From Siphonodentalium dalli (Eukaryota; Mollusca; Scaphopoda; Gadilida; Siphonodentaliidae): 64,000 nucleotides of DNA. Positions within the stretch are counted from its first letter, which is position 1. Every line of letters begins with the position of its first letter. The notes beneath the pieces were generated by a model. The model had not been told where the DNA came from, ran no database searches, and saw only the letters and a program-made list of their open reading frames with translations. Below, in pieces: positions 34,872 to 47,045 of the stretch. Location of the stretch: contig CP136062.1 of assembly GCA_032622095.1 (NCBI GenBank), positions 4,216,001 through 4,280,000 on the forward strand, read 5' to 3'. The position numbers and the translations under genes were made by a program.

Positions 34872-34994
34872 ACGAGTCCCCAGTTTATAGCGGAATTTAC
34901 AAAACGAGTCCAGGAAATTAGATCTGGACGAGCCTTTGTTGAGGTCCTGAGTTTTGTAAATTCCGCTATAGCCTCTACTCTGGGGACGAGTTAT
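34872..34994. mobile_element. Foldback MITE, ~123 bp
   Basis: aacgagtccccag at the left and ctggggacgagtt at the right, together with the inner tatagcggaatttacaaaac and its complement, give inverted arms of about 45 bp with one indel, around a short loop. It has no coding capacity. It inserted just downstream of the AATAAA at 34701. Confidence 0.8.
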
Positions 34995-34999
34995 TGATG

Positions 35000-37220
35000 A
35001 TATTTATTACATGATCTAAGGTAGCAATACACGATTTCTGGCCATTTTCACCATTTTGACGGGGGTACTGTATTTCCGGAAATATTACGAAAACCCTGTG
35101 CCAACGCATTCTCTTACATATACGAGGCTTCCTATATAAGAGAACATGGTCTTTAATACCACAACAGTGCAGCTCCCAGCATTAAAAGGATAAACAAATA
35201 TTGCAGGAAAAATACAAACAGTCATTAAATACTTAAAATTTCCAGGTTTTGAGATTAAATCTATGAGTTTAAATCGTTATATGTATTTGACACTTTCATG
35301 GAAGAAACCGTGTTGAGCAACATCCATAATGCAGGGATGTAGAGACACTTGTGGGGACGGGTCAGTTAGAATATGATGTTCCAATGTGTGATTAACAGCC
35401 GCATTAGTTCCCCCTGGCATATGACATACTTGCATACGTCGCGTAAGGATAACAGTTTGTATTTGACTGATCGTGCGATCATTACGTCACTGCACTCGTC
35501 CGATATACGACAACAGTAACTCGCGCATGCGATTTTGTGTATATATTCCGTACCAAGCGTGCGATATTGATGTCGTGTCAAGTGCGTCCATATGCGTGCG
35601 ACATACAGTATATGGCAATAGTTTGACAATCCGTTAGTGGTATACTATGTTCAATTGTGGTTAATTGTTAAAAGGGAACTGTTAATAAAACTTTTTGTTC
35701 AGTAAAATAAACTATACCAGTGTCATAACGTAGAATTAAGGTTACTAAAAACGAATCATATTCGAAAACACCAACTTATAGCGTAAAAATCGAGATTTTA
35801 ATGACTTTTTGACGTCGAAAATAATAAGGAAAAACTAAAAAGCCACTCGCCAGTTTTATGTGCACAAAGAAGCGTGACATCAACGTGGGAACGCAACTTT
35901 TTTTCGGATGAGGGAATAAGACGTAAACATGTCCACGTGTTTTCTCATTTGTTTTGTTAATGGCGACTTACGATACAAATCTACTATTTTCAACAATTTG
36001 GACATTTAGAAAGTATTGATGACTGAAGTGTGTAAATCATATAATATCACGGAGTTGTGCTAGGACTATACGTTGGACGCTGTTTTGAGAATGTTCGATG
36101 AATATTGTGAATTGGATTTTCGATTCTGGACTGGAGGTTGACCTTTCGCAATTGAAACAAATTGACACTTTTATAGACAGATTTACGTTTTAGAGGAATG
36201 TTTATCAACCAAGAGTCAAAATTATTGGACTGTAATGTGCATAGAACAGTTGTCTGCAGTTTTCAACACATTCTTGGTGGAAAAAGATTCTAAAACTACG
36301 ATGGCAATTTGGGAAGTAAATCACCTATTTTCGATGTTTTTTCCGATGGTAATCCGACGTGGGCCGTATTCAGCAATGCTACCAAGGAGCTGATGCTGAA
36401 CTCTTCCAATTTTATGATCATTTATTATAATTAATAAATATTTTTTGTAATCATTTCGCTTGTATATATTCTCCAAAATCAGTTGGACAAGTGTAGGTAA
36501 ACAACCGATATATATTGAATAATAGCCTGATCGAGTTAAAATAGATTCATTGATCGATCTTCCTGGCATATTGCTCACTGTTGTATTGTAAGAGGGGAGA
36601 CCTCTAAATTTCTTGAACAATGAAATTCCGTTTGTTTAAGAATTTGTAGATGTTTATATTGAATATTCTCAGTAAATAATTATTCTGTTTGTTTCAAAAG
36701 AAATCAGAATAATTGTTATTGTTTGCAAGTACTAGTGTTGGTTGAAAGATAATTATAGAACAGTTTAGATTGACTCCCCTCTTACCAGATGCATGCTGAC
36801 TGTGGAAGACCGATCGGTCTATTTAAGCACTTCCGGGCTATTATACATGTAGATCACTCGGTGATTCACCAAGGTTCGTTGGATGGGTCAAACGATGTTT
36901 CCTAAGAAATTCCTACCATGGTCGGTTTATATATACCCTTAATTTGAACCACACAGTTGATTGTTTCGTACCATATGTTTTGTCATTTCACACCATATAC
37001 ATTTGTATGTTTTGTTGGTTCCCACAAATGGTAATTGGTCATGCGTATGCAGCGTACCATGTGAAAAATTATTTTAATTTTGTTAACTTAATGAAAGCGA
37101 ACATGTTTACGATTTAAAGTTACGTGATGATGACAACCGGACAATTACATGTAAACATATTTCTTTCTTTTTTTGCGAAAACAAATTAACAAATTGAAAT
37201 TGTGGCACAAAGTTAAAGAT
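35000..37220. other. No recognised gene
   Basis: AT-rich sequence with short frames only, apart from the partner of the 33240 repeat near 35080. I see no RNA gene or satellite. Confidence 0.35.
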
Positions 37221-37224
37221 ACAT

Positions 37225-37499
37225 GATCTGAATTAACGCTTTCATATTACTATTTCCTTGGCTTCGGGGGTAAACATATTTGATTCGAGTCGAGGAACCC
37301 ACCCGTGTTGAACAAAATGTTGATAAATAACAGGTTTTGGAAAATTTGGGCAATTGTTTACTATTGTTGACTGGTTTAAAGCATATTTTTTTTTTGGACA
37401 TTTAATCGATTCTGATAACCGAAGCGGCATTTCAAAAAAATGTTTGTTGTTGGAATCTGATAATATGGGAACCATCAAATCGGTTTGAGTACCTTTAAT
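37225..37499. mobile_element. 'tactcaatccgat' element, 5'-truncated copy
   Basis: It contains attactatttccttggcttc, tttgattcgagtcgaggaac and the terminal ggtttgagtacctttaa. The opposite end (aaaggtactc) is missing, so only about 275 bp remain. Confidence 0.7.
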
Positions 37500-38223
37500 G
37501 TTATTTCCAAAAAATAATACGGTATACTCAATGGTACAAATTGTCGAAATGATACATGTACTGGTATGAAATGTCCAGAACCCTGGTGCGAAACATCTCT
37601 ATGTCAAACTTCTATGGCACGAAATGTCCAGCAACCTATTGGCTGTTCAGTCCATTGCACATTATAATTTATTTCCAAATAAAGGTAATACTAAATATTA
37701 AAGCAGTGTTTAGTGTTAAGTTCAATCTTGAACAAATTGTACATGTGATATAGTCACACGGACTTGTTGTAAAGAAAACAAGTAAAATTGAGGATGCCCC
37801 TTTATCAAACATTATAAATGCATCAATATTCTATTGATATGTATACCGGTACATGTAATGCTTTACAAACGCATGTTTTTGTATATATATTTTTACTTGT
37901 TTTCTTAACAAGCCCCTGTGGCCTCAGTTTAAGTACATGTACATGTATAGGAAGCCACGACTTATCTGAGAAAGAGCTCTGGGTCTCTTGTTCACTCATT
38001 GTGTGACCACTGAAATCAGAGTGGTGGCTAGATAGTCTCCCCATTGGGGAGGGGGGTCCACCTTGATACCTGTATGTTAAGACAGCACCACTTGGAAGGA
38101 AGTTTCCTACTGATGGCTATATTGGTCAAAACAAATTTCAAATTTTTGCCCGGTATGGCTTGTTATCAAACTACATTTGTACATGTACTTACCGTAGGTG
38201 AATATCACTTCAATTTGCCTTAA
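37500..38223. other. No recognised feature
   Basis: Contains a loosely repeated cgaaatgtccag phrase (37568 and 37620, about 52 bp apart). No gene or element border was recognised. Confidence 0.35.
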
Positions 38224-38481
38224 TGGTACTCAATCCGATCAGAGGGTCCCCATCTCAACAGATTCCAACAACAACAATCCGATCAGAGGGTCCTATATTA
38301 CTATTTCTTTGGCTTTTAGGGTAAAAAATATTTGATTCGAGTCGAGGAACCAATCAAACAAAGCTCAGAGTTATTAGATATTGATTTTTTAAATTTGTTA
38401 TTTTCTCGAGATGAGTACTAATAATTGCCTTCAACTTCAAAAATATTAGATTCGAGTCGAGGAAGCCACCCATCAAAGCTC
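38224..38481. mobile_element. 'tactcaatccgat' element cut by the palindrome junction
   Basis: It begins ggtactcaatccgatcagag, includes ttggcttttagggt and tttgattcgagtcgaggaac, then part of the inverted half (gattcgagtcgaggaagcc), and stops at the arm boundary at 38482. The far terminus is lost. An internal duplication of caatccgatcagagggtcc is visible at 38232 and 38275. Confidence 0.75.
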
Positions 38482-38554
38482 ATTGTACAGTATAATTAAC
38501 ACTACCGTAACAGAATGAGACTGAGAGCAAGAAGTGATGGAGTCGCACCGAAAT

Positions 38555-38670
38555 GTAGCAGCACCATTTGTAATCGGCTGATAATTCCAAGCCGGTCACC
38601 CATCCAAGGACTAACCGAGCTTGACGTTACTTAACCTCGGTGATCAGACAAAGCATCTAATGGCTGAGAC
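38555..38670 (-). pseudogene. 5S rRNA-derived sequence (right arm)
   Basis: Mirror copy of 20715-20815, with the same order of 5S phrases on the minus strand. It has an extra stretch of about 15 bp (near 38565-38580) absent from the left copy, next to ggtgctgctac. A second, more diverged 5S-like module follows at about 38745-38830. Confidence 0.68.
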
Positions 38671-39188
38671 CTGGAGGTTGTATCATGACAGTCCTCTAAT
38701 GGCCAGACGAGCCCCCAGTGTAACAGGACGAGAGAGTGAGAAGTGCGTAAGTTGCACCGAACATTGGCATCACCCGGAAACCCAACCCAGTCAACCATCC
38801 AAAGACTAACCGAGCTTGACGTTGCGTCTAACGACCGTGTCCAAGAAATCTAGACCTCTCGGGTAGAAGAGTCATCTGCCTTCTATATTTACAACCATAT
38901 TAGTCCTTTTCATGAAAATAAATTAAATTTAAAGCAAGTCGAAGATGTTAAATAAGTTATGTTTAAAAATATTATGCAATAATGCATGAAATTGATAAGT
39001 TTACATTCAGACGACCACGATACAATCGTAAGCGGAAAGATTTCCGTCGCAGGAAGTAACCGGTAGCTCGATTGCGCATGCTAACATCAAAATCGTTGGT
39101 CATAAATTGATATCAAGCGCTGTTTGATTCTAGATGCGAAATGTGGATATCCTTGGTTACCTCCACTTGCGATGTAAACGCAGCTGTA

Positions 39189-40174
39189 TAGGCCTGTAAC
39201 GATTCATCCTGATTTCGATTCATCGCGATTCGTCATTCATGATTCTATACGCGATTCATTTGTCTGTAATTTCGATACACTACGATACAGTTCCGCTTCC
39301 GTATTATGCAGTTACCATCCGAAGTAAATCGGGACCCCTCGTTCGTTTCCGTAAGCTGTGAATGCTTACGAAGTTTTATTGGAAGTAAATCTGTAAATTT
39401 CGTTTGTTTCCGTGAGCTCGCACTTTGACCTTTGACACAAACGTTTGCGGAAGTGATATGACTGACCTACGTAACCTAGCCTCAGACTGTAAGCCATGCT
39501 CTGATTGGTTTAAATTGATGAACTGCTGTGATTTCAATCAATCAAATACTAGTATATTGGATATATCGTCTGCGCAAAACAACAACACGTGGGCCGTGGA
39601 AAGATGTCTGCTCAAGAAAGCTTAAAACTTGTCAATCCGACAGCGGTCTACAGGTCGAAAATCTGGCAGTATTTCGGTTTTGGGACGTAACCCTTTGAGG
39701 ATGGAAAGCCATGCATTAAGACAGACAGAACTAAAACGATCTGCAAATTATGTTCGACGGCAACCTCTTACAAGACTGGTGTTACGACCAACATGTCACA
39801 CCATTTGAAACGACATCATACATTCTCAGCCAGCTGTTGTGATTATATGATATATAAACAGATGAGTGAGAAACTGTTCAACTCTTTTACCGTCTTCAGT
39901 ATCAATATGTCATGTTGTACTGGTATTTCCGGATGTGTACGAGCATACTACATTACTACATACTACAATACACATATAACTAAACAATTATGTAAGTCCA
40001 CAGTAATATTAGAAAAACTATCATTAAAACTCAACCTGAGAGTGTGCAAATTTGGAGTGTTGAATAGCTATTTACTCGTGGGATAAAATTTTGCCTATCA
40101 CAATACGTATTGTATCATTGGCCCCGTATCGCGATACATATTGTATCGTGACCAAGCATATCGGTACAGGCCGA
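39189..40174 (+). mobile_element. hAT-type transposon relic, right-arm copy
   Basis: The ends taggcctgtaacgat and tcggcctgtaccgat (inverted) are flanked by cagctgta (39181-39188) and cagccgtg (40175-40182), a decayed 8-bp target duplication. At 986 bp it is longer than the left-arm copy. The extra length lies partly near 40098-40140, a gtattgtatc-rich subterminal block absent from the left. Confidence 0.87.
39604..40086 (+). pseudogene. hAT transposase N-terminus with BED zinc finger, broken
   Basis: One frame runs from ATG 39604 to 40086 with a single in-frame TAA at 39688-39690 (codon 29), just after the WQYFGFGT motif. Downstream come KTDRTKTICKLC (Cys47, Cys50), YKTGVTTNM and HHLKRHH (His67, His71/72): the BED finger that hAT transposases use to bind element ends. 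The catalytic domain is missing. The same stop is present in the left-arm copy, so this gene was already dead, or used read-through or splicing here, before the arms diverged. Confidence 0.82.
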
Positions 40175-40734
40175 CAGCCGTGTGTACGTAAAAATTGTAG
40201 CTGGCAATGGTCGTAGGGTAGTCAATCACATTCTTTAGAACAACATATGCTATCATAATGTACGATGAGATTGCAATCCTCTGTTCAACAAACTATTCCT
40301 CCACTTACGATTGTATCGTGGTCGTCTGAACATACACTAAGTTGTTCCCACAGTATGTTATACTTGTGATAGTTACTAGTACAGTATGCATGCACAGTGT
40401 TCACCTGCCCCTGGCGTATTGTGATAATCACCAACCAATCATTATCATCAGAAATTAGGAAATGTGGGAATCGAGATAAAAAAAGATGCATGCAAATTTC
40501 AATGACGTGCCTAAAAACCAGGTAGAAAATGTAATGTTGCGAAAATACATAATAATGCAATACTTCAGTATGGACAGTATGTCGTGATATAATATTAGTA
40601 TACGAACATTTGCAAAACTAACTGTCAAGACTCAAGCAAGGTTTCGTTTCGGTCAACATTGTGTGGCTATATAAATCACTAAACACTCACATGACGCAAA
40701 CATTCTATTATTGGCTGACCTCGGGTTAAGTCAG

Positions 40735-40810
40735 AACAAATCGTGTTATGTTCCAGGTGATGACTTGCTTTCACATGCCCAAGTTGTACCCACTAACCAA
40801 GTTGTCCCTA
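40735..40810 (+). repeat. Inner copy of the ~86-bp inverted pair (right arm)
   Basis: Mirror of 18618-18705, but about 10 bp (the ttttctgctg segment) are missing after gttatgttccag. Confidence 0.65.
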
Positions 40811-40863
40811 CCATCTAGGAAGCCCAGGTTAGACCGTTAACTTCTGGGTTGCCCTGGCTGATG

Positions 40864-41257
40864 TACCCTGCTGGACAAAACAAGTGTCCATTGGCACCGC
40901 GGTGTAGTTGCCGTTCGACCGTGGTGTCAGAGTTTGTAACTGCAGTTGAGCACCGCGGCTGAGCGGCAAGTACACCGCAGCCAAACGTCAAGTACACATG
41001 TACACCATGGCCGAAAAGCAACTACAACGGGGCCGCATGGCATGTACACCGTGGTTAGATTTCTGGTTTGTATTGTCTTTTTTCAGTTTAATGAATGTAC
41101 ACAGCGGTAACTACACCATGGCCGAATGGCAAATACACAGCGGCCCAACTGTAGTTAGCCGGTGGAGCCGCGATGTACCGGTAGTTGCATTTCGGCCGCG
41201 GTGGCAATGATAACCGCACCGTGGTTAAGTGGGACACTTGTTTTACCCAGCATGGTA
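40864..41257. mobile_element. CCGCGG-repeat MITE, right-arm copy
   Basis: Mirror of 18174-18563. It has the same inverted ends (taccctgctggacaaaacaa at 40864 and tttacccagcatggta at the right) and the same internal ccgcgg and ccatgg motif alternation. Confidence 0.85.
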
Positions 41258-41391
41258 AATAGCTTGGTGAGAAAGCTTATGGTACATAAACCCGAGGCAT
41301 CTGGGAGACTAGTGCCATATGGTATTTTCGTTAATCATCAACACCAAGATACCATATGCAAACAAACGCTGCCTTACACCGCCCACATTAT

Positions 41392-43230
41392 TAGGTCAAC
41401 TTTACTTTGTAAAGTTTGAGCTATTGCCATGGCTTTCACCCCTTTGTCGTCTGTGTGTACATGTATGCGTGTGTGCGTAATTCGTCAACAATACAGGCTA
41501 CAGGTCGTACCTTTGGTCAGATCATTATGAAATTTCACATAGCTGTTGACATCAACATTTAGACCGGAACGATTCATTTGGATAAAAAAACATGGCCACC
41601 AGCGGCCATCTTGGATTTCAATATTCAATCCATTAGAACGATCTACAGGTCGTACTGTTCGTCTGATCATCATGAAATTTGTCATGGATGTTAATATTGA
41701 CATGTAGATGGGAACGAGTAATTTTGGGGTCATTCGACTAAAAAACATGGCCGACGACAGCCATCTTGGATTTTACTCTTTGCATGACTAAATTATTTGG
41801 CATGCCCTACAGGTTGTACCTTTGGTCGGATCATCATGAAATTTGTCATGGATGTTAATATTTACATGTAGATGGGAAACGAGTACTTTTGGGGTCATTC
41901 GGCCAAAAAAGATGGCCGCTGGCAGCTATCTCAGCTGACTATCTTGGATTTTACTCTTTGTGTGACTAAATCCTTTGGCACGGGCTACAGGTCGTACCTT
42001 TTGGTCAGATCATCATAAAATTTGTCATGAATGTTGACAATGACATGTAGATGGGAACGAGTCATTTTGGGGTCATTTGGCCAAAAAACATGGCCGCCAG
42101 CAGCCATCGTGGATTTTACTCTTTGGATGACTAAATCCTTTAGCACGGGCTACAGATCGTAGCTTTAGTCTGATCATCATGAAATTTGTCATGGCTGTTT
42201 AAATTGGACTGTAGATGGGAATGATTCATTTTGGGGTCATTCGGACAAAAAAACATGGCTGCCCGTGGCCATCTTTGATTTCAAAATTCAATCCATTAGC
42301 ACAGGCTACTGTTTGTCTGGTCATCATTAAATTTGTCATGGGTGTTAATATTGACATGTAGATGGGAACGAGTAATTTTGTGGTCGTTCGGCCAAAAAAC
42401 ATGGCCGCTGGCAGCCATCTTGGAATTTACTCTTTGCATGACTAAATCCTTTCACACAGGCCACAAGTCTAACCTTTGGTCAGATCATCATGAAATTTGT
42501 CATGTTTGTTAAATATGACATGTAGATGGGAACGAGTCATTGTCCAGTCATTCGACCAAAAAACATGGCCGCCAGCACCCATGTTGGATTTTACACTTTG
42601 CATGACTAAATCCTTTGGCACGTGCTACAGAACGCACCTTTTGTCAGATCATTGTGAAATTTGTCATGGATGTTGACATTGACATGTAGATGAGATCGAG
42701 TAATTTTTAGGTTATTCGGCCAAAATCATGGCCGCCAGCAGCCATCTTGGATTTTACTCTTTGCATGACTAAATCCTTTGGCATGGGCTACAGGTCGTAC
42801 CTTTAATCGGATCATCATGAAATTTGTCATGGCTGTTGACACAGGCATGTAGATAACAAGTCATTTTAGGTTCATTTGGTCTTAAAATGTGTCCACTGGC
42901 AGCCATCTTGGATTTTACTCTTTGCATGACAAAATCCTTTGGCACACCCTACAGTCCACTTCCCTCATCCGATCATCTCCAGACTTCATATTAATCTTGA
43001 TATTGATCTTACTAGATGGAAGCTATCAAATGTTTTTAAATTTTATTGGAAAACATAGCCACCTGGATTTTACATCTGTAACCATCTTGGATTTAACTTT
43101 TTTATATACCGGTATACATGTACCGGTATATGTATCTCTTCATGTTGATAATCTAGTATTACTTAGACATTTCAACTTTCCGCACCCCTAATCGCTCCAC
43201 ATTAAATTATTCCCTTTCCAAGTTGAGGTA
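41392..43230 (+). mobile_element. GGCCATG-array element, right-arm copy
   Basis: Mirror of 16420-18037, bracketed by taggtcaactt and aagttgaggta. At 1839 bp it is about 220 bp longer than the left-arm copy, consistent with one or two extra tandem units. Unit phrases include ggatcatcatgaaatttgtc, acatgtagatgggaacgag, catggccgccagcagccatc and tttgcatgactaaatccttt. Confidence 0.8.
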
Positions 43231-43272
43231 CAGTGTCATTGACACTTTCATTATATGAAGTACAGCTACATG

Positions 43273-43930
43273 TATGCTCTAATTAATCGACCCTCCTTAA
43301 CGAGGTTGACATGCGGTATGACCGCGGTGTAATACCGCCTGACTGCGGTGTAATACCGCCTGACCGCGGTGTAATAACGCCTGACCGCGGTGTAATACCG
43401 CCTGACTGCGGTGTAATACCGCCTGACCGCGGTGTAATAATGCCTGACCGCGGTGTAATAACGTGGTCAGCCGCGGTAATGAAAACGCGGGCAACCGCGT
43501 GGTCGCGGTTGAGTTTTTGGTGCCACTACCGCTGTGTAAGTTTAAACCACAGTAAAACCTAGCGTCCGTATCGCAACTGAGCATTGTAAATTATCTGACA
43601 ATAGACTGACATATTGCGCATGGAAAATATTAATCTAAAATTGAAAATAAATCGGTTCTAATTTACCACGGTCCCGATTTCCTTAAGCGCGCCAAATAAA
43701 GAGCGTCTGTTTATTCGTGATATGGTATATGGATAAGGCGTGCACGATTAAGTATTAAAATGGCTTTTCGGTTCGAGCAAGATAATTATGCGATCGCCAT
43801 GTGCACATTTCACCGACACAAAAATCATTTGGTTCAAGGAATTACGTGGGGACGTCAACCATTAAAGACGTCAGTACTCTAAAATAAATTTAGTTTGGCG
43901 CGAGGAATGAATGTAAGGTCAGTTTCTTAA
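43273..43930. mobile_element. CCGCGG-repeat TIR element, truncated right-arm copy
   Basis: The intact end, tatgctctaattaatcgacc..cctccttaacgaggtt, and the inward tandem tgaccgcggtgtaataccgc (about eight units here, against five in the left arm) are present. The element stops near 43930, where the 2575-bp deletion begins, so its second TIR and second tandem block are lost. Confidence 0.85.
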
Positions 43931-43984
43931 TTATTGGTGAAATGTTTTGAAAATTTAAGGATACATTACTACATGTATGTTTGG

Positions 43985-44600
43985 GATCACCTCTAGATGG
44001 GAACAATTGAATTTGAACAATTTTCGATGAAATACATGGCCACTAGCAGGTATCTTGTGTTTTACTCTTTGCATCACTAAATTCTTTGGCACACCCTACA
44101 GGCCACAACCCTTCATCGAACTTAATATGGATCCTCGAGGTGACCTCTAGATAGGAATTACCATTTTAGTTTTCATTGTTGGCATACAAACATCCCCGTG
44201 GTTGTGGGGTTCCACTATAATCAAAGTAATTGACTTGAAAAACAGGGTGATACCCCGGTGAAGACCATTGTATTGCTGGTAGTATACGGTATCCACAGTG
44301 GTATCAAGATGGTCACTGCAGTGGAGCTACGGTACCGTTTGGACAGGGACGTGGCCAGAGGGTCTCCATTGTTGGGGGGGTGGGTGTCCACTTCGGGAAA
44401 TTTCAACACTGCACCCCCTCCCCCTTGAATCTGACCAAAAACACAATTTTGCATAATTCCATTCGCACCTTGCACCCCCCTGCCCCTCAATGCTCAGGCC
44501 TAATAACCTAGATATATTCATAAACCATGGTTCTATATACCGGTACCCGGTATCTGAACCTGAAAATTCCATAAATACACAGAACGACATGATGTGTAAA
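43985..44600. repeat. GGCCATG unit and flank (right arm)
   Basis: Mirror of 12570-13200: one unit (gtgttttactctttgcatca, ggcacaccctacaggcc) followed by sequence with C-runs (44378, 44475). The open frames here are low-complexity shadows. Confidence 0.55.
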
Positions 44601-44659
44601 TGGGTTTGTCGATATGAGAGGGGATGGGTTCACATCAGAAGATTGTTTGCAAAATTGTC

Positions 44660-44745
44660 GGGATAACTTGGTTACTGGGTACAACTTGGGCATGTGAAAG
44701 CGAGTCATCACAGCAGAAAACCTGGAACATAACACGATTCGTTCT
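44660..44745 (-). repeat. Outer copy of the ~86-bp inverted pair (right arm)
   Basis: Mirror of 12416-12501 (gggcatgtgaaagcgagtca, gaacataacacgattcgttc). Together with 40735-40810 it brackets about 4 kb of the right arm, against 6.3 kb in the left. Confidence 0.68.
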
Positions 44746-44806
44746 GTGTCCAGTAAATATTTAGTAACACATGTTTCCTATAAGAGATCTGAATACCAAC
44801 TAACTT

Positions 44807-45281
44807 AAAGGTACTCAATCCGAACAGAGGGTCCCCATCTCAACAGATTCCAACAACAACAATCCGATCAGATGGTCCTATATTACTATTTCTTTGGCTT
44901 TGGGGGTACAAAATATTTGATTCGAGTCGAGGAACCCATCAAACAAAGCTCAGAGTTATTAAATATTGATTTTTGAAATTTGTTATTTACTCGAGATGAG
45001 TACTAATAATTGCCTTAAACTGCCGTAATCTGCTCTGGATGTGTACTAAAATCTATTCAAACAGACAAGGATGGATAACTCTAAAATCAAGTGGTAATAA
45101 CAGCGCAATTTTGACTGAGTCAGATAATATTCCCGATAATGAAAAATAATAGATTTCTAAAATCGATATCTAACAAATCTGAGCTTTGATGGGTGACTTC
45201 CTCGACTCGAATCAAATATTTTTGACCCCCGAAGCCATTAAAATAGTAAATGAGAAGAATTTTATCGGATTGAGTACTTTT
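44807..45281. mobile_element. 'tactcaatccgat' TIR element, right-arm copy
   Basis: Starts aaaggtactcaatccgaaca and ends cggattgagtactttt. Mirror of 11872-12356, with the same opposed ttcgagtcgagg phrases. Confidence 0.8.
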
Positions 45282-45411
45282 AATGTTACCAGTCAATGTG
45301 ATTATGTCCCAAACCATGTGAACTCAGGATTAGATGCATGGCCAAGTTTGTGCCACACTCAGGAAGATTATAATCCCCACTCTATGCTAAACCAGGTCAT
45401 ACATGTGTATT

Positions 45412-45930
45412 ATACCAGCGCCGAAGCCGACCCACCCAAACTCAGTTGCGGTAGTTTATGACAAAAAATTTATGCTTTAGTATATCTGGGATAAATCGCA
45501 ACCATCTTTCATACGGTACTTTGCGATAATTACTTTGCGATATTATCTTTGACTGATAAATCACAAACAAATTTGCGAAACTTACCTTTGCCATTGCAAA
45601 GGTATGTTAATTTGTTTGCAAAGTAATTAACAGATTTTATCGCAAAGATGATTGCTATTCTGTTATATAAAATTGCGAAGTATTTTACGATCTATCTAAG
45701 TTTTGCAATTTATCAACATGTATTTTTAAATAGATATTTGGAAAGTGACAGGAGGGCTTTCAAAACTTGAACCCAAATTTGTTTGTAATTTATCATCAGT
45801 CAAAGATATCGCAAAGTAATTATCGCAAAGTATGAAAGATGGTTGCGATTTATCCCAGATATACTAAAGCAAATTTTTTGTCAGAAACTGCCGCAACTGA
45901 GTTTGGGTGGGTCGGCTTCGGTGCTGGTAT
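45412..45930. mobile_element. Foldback DNA element with ~200-bp inverted ends, right-arm copy
   Basis: Mirror of 11201-11741: ataccagcgccgaagccgac at the left and its complement at the right. The inner gcaaagtaatta..gataa words are also opposed. It is slightly shorter (519 bp) than the left copy. Confidence 0.85.
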
Positions 45931-46289
45931 TCCAGTCCCTATGTTGTTAGTTTGATTTAAAATTTGGGAAAGTCGAAAAATTATTAAAACAAAAAAACAG
46001 CGGTGTTTGAACAGGATGTCAATACATTAGCTGACAGTGACACTCGAAAATCTTGGCGCAAATGCTGAGCTGCTTTTTTGTCCATAGTAGTTAGTACCGT
46101 GTATAATATTGTTACTTCATTTTCAGGATTTCCAAATTAAACCAATGGAACTTTGGGAGCGCTTTGTTGGGTTTGAGTTTCTGGGTCAATAACAATGGCT
46201 GCATAATTAAGGAGACACACGTCTATGTATTTCATGTTTAAATAGTAGTTGTATCAGTGTATACTATATGTACATTGTTGTTTATTATT

Positions 46290-46700
46290 GGGGGGGGGGG
46301 GGTGGTGTCTGGGTTGGTCAGTGGTCCAATGAGCACGGTACCGGTCACCAAGCTGTAGGACCTGAGCTAGTGACTGACATGGGTTCGATTCCTATGTGGC
46401 GACCTCTGTCCAACTTCTTGCCTGAAGAAAACTTTCCGATCGGCGGAGTACATATGATATGTGCAGACGGTGCATCGTGACTACCTATTGTAGGTGACTA
46501 ACCATAGATCACATGGTTTCCATCAACAACAAATGATCTGGCCTCATTGTTATATCGCCTTAGTTGTGGAAAGCAACAAAACCCCAAAAAATTTACTCAA
46601 TGTTGCTACTGCCTTTCATTTATTTATTTTAATTTGTGGTTTTACGTGGCTTCCTACAATTAAGCGATATCACAGCAAAGGCAGATTAATTGTTGGTAGA
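46290..46700 (+). mobile_element. tRNA-derived SINE, right-arm copy
   Basis: Plus-strand mirror of 10440-10840: gtctgggttggtcagtgg, then box B in gggttcgattcc at about 46381-46392, then the gaaaactttccgatcggcgg body and a tail near catttatttatttt. A G-run precedes the head. Confidence 0.65.
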
Positions 46701-46804
46701 GGAAAACATGTGTGCTACACTTAGTTGTGTACAATTCAGTACTTAAAAAAAAAATTAAGTGATTTATGCACCATCTGCTCTCATGTTACAAATCACTGAC
46801 CACT

Positions 46805-47045
46805 GTGAAGGTAGCCCATGTTTCCTCTGTTAATATTCCCATGTTATTATACTAGTAATTAGATGAAAGTAGCCTGTGTTTCCTCTGTTAATATTCCCAT
46901 GTTATTATACTAGTAATTAGATGAAGGTAGCCGGTGTTTCCTGTCCTTCCCATGTTATTATCATTAAATGTAGGTACACCGGAAGTCCATGTTCCCTCTG
47001 TTCCTCCCATGTTATTATCATATTATGCCTATGGGGGTCGGGCAG
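46805..47045. repeat. ~60-bp minisatellite, about 4 copies
   Basis: Mirror of 10140-10330. The unit tattcccatgttattatac plus tagtaattagatgaa.gtagcc is perfectly duplicated at 46831 and 46892. One more copy than in the left arm. Confidence 0.72.

Larger units (their letters stand above)
20883..38481. other. Spacer between the palindrome arms (17.6 kb)
   Basis: This sequence is not repeated in mirror form. It carries small TIR elements, a U2-headed poly(A) sequence, a tRNA-like stretch, one GGCCATG-array element, and gene-like signals at 31.2-34.7 kb. It ends on the right inside a 'tactcaatccgat' element, whose phrase gattcgagtcgaggaag lies just before the junction at 38482. Confidence 0.9.
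39006..40337. mobile_element. Outer TIR element interrupted by a hAT copy (right arm)
   Basis: attcagacgaccacgataca at the left and the complement of gttcagacgaccacgatac at the right bound the element. Structure and order are as in 19116-20380. Confidence 0.75.
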
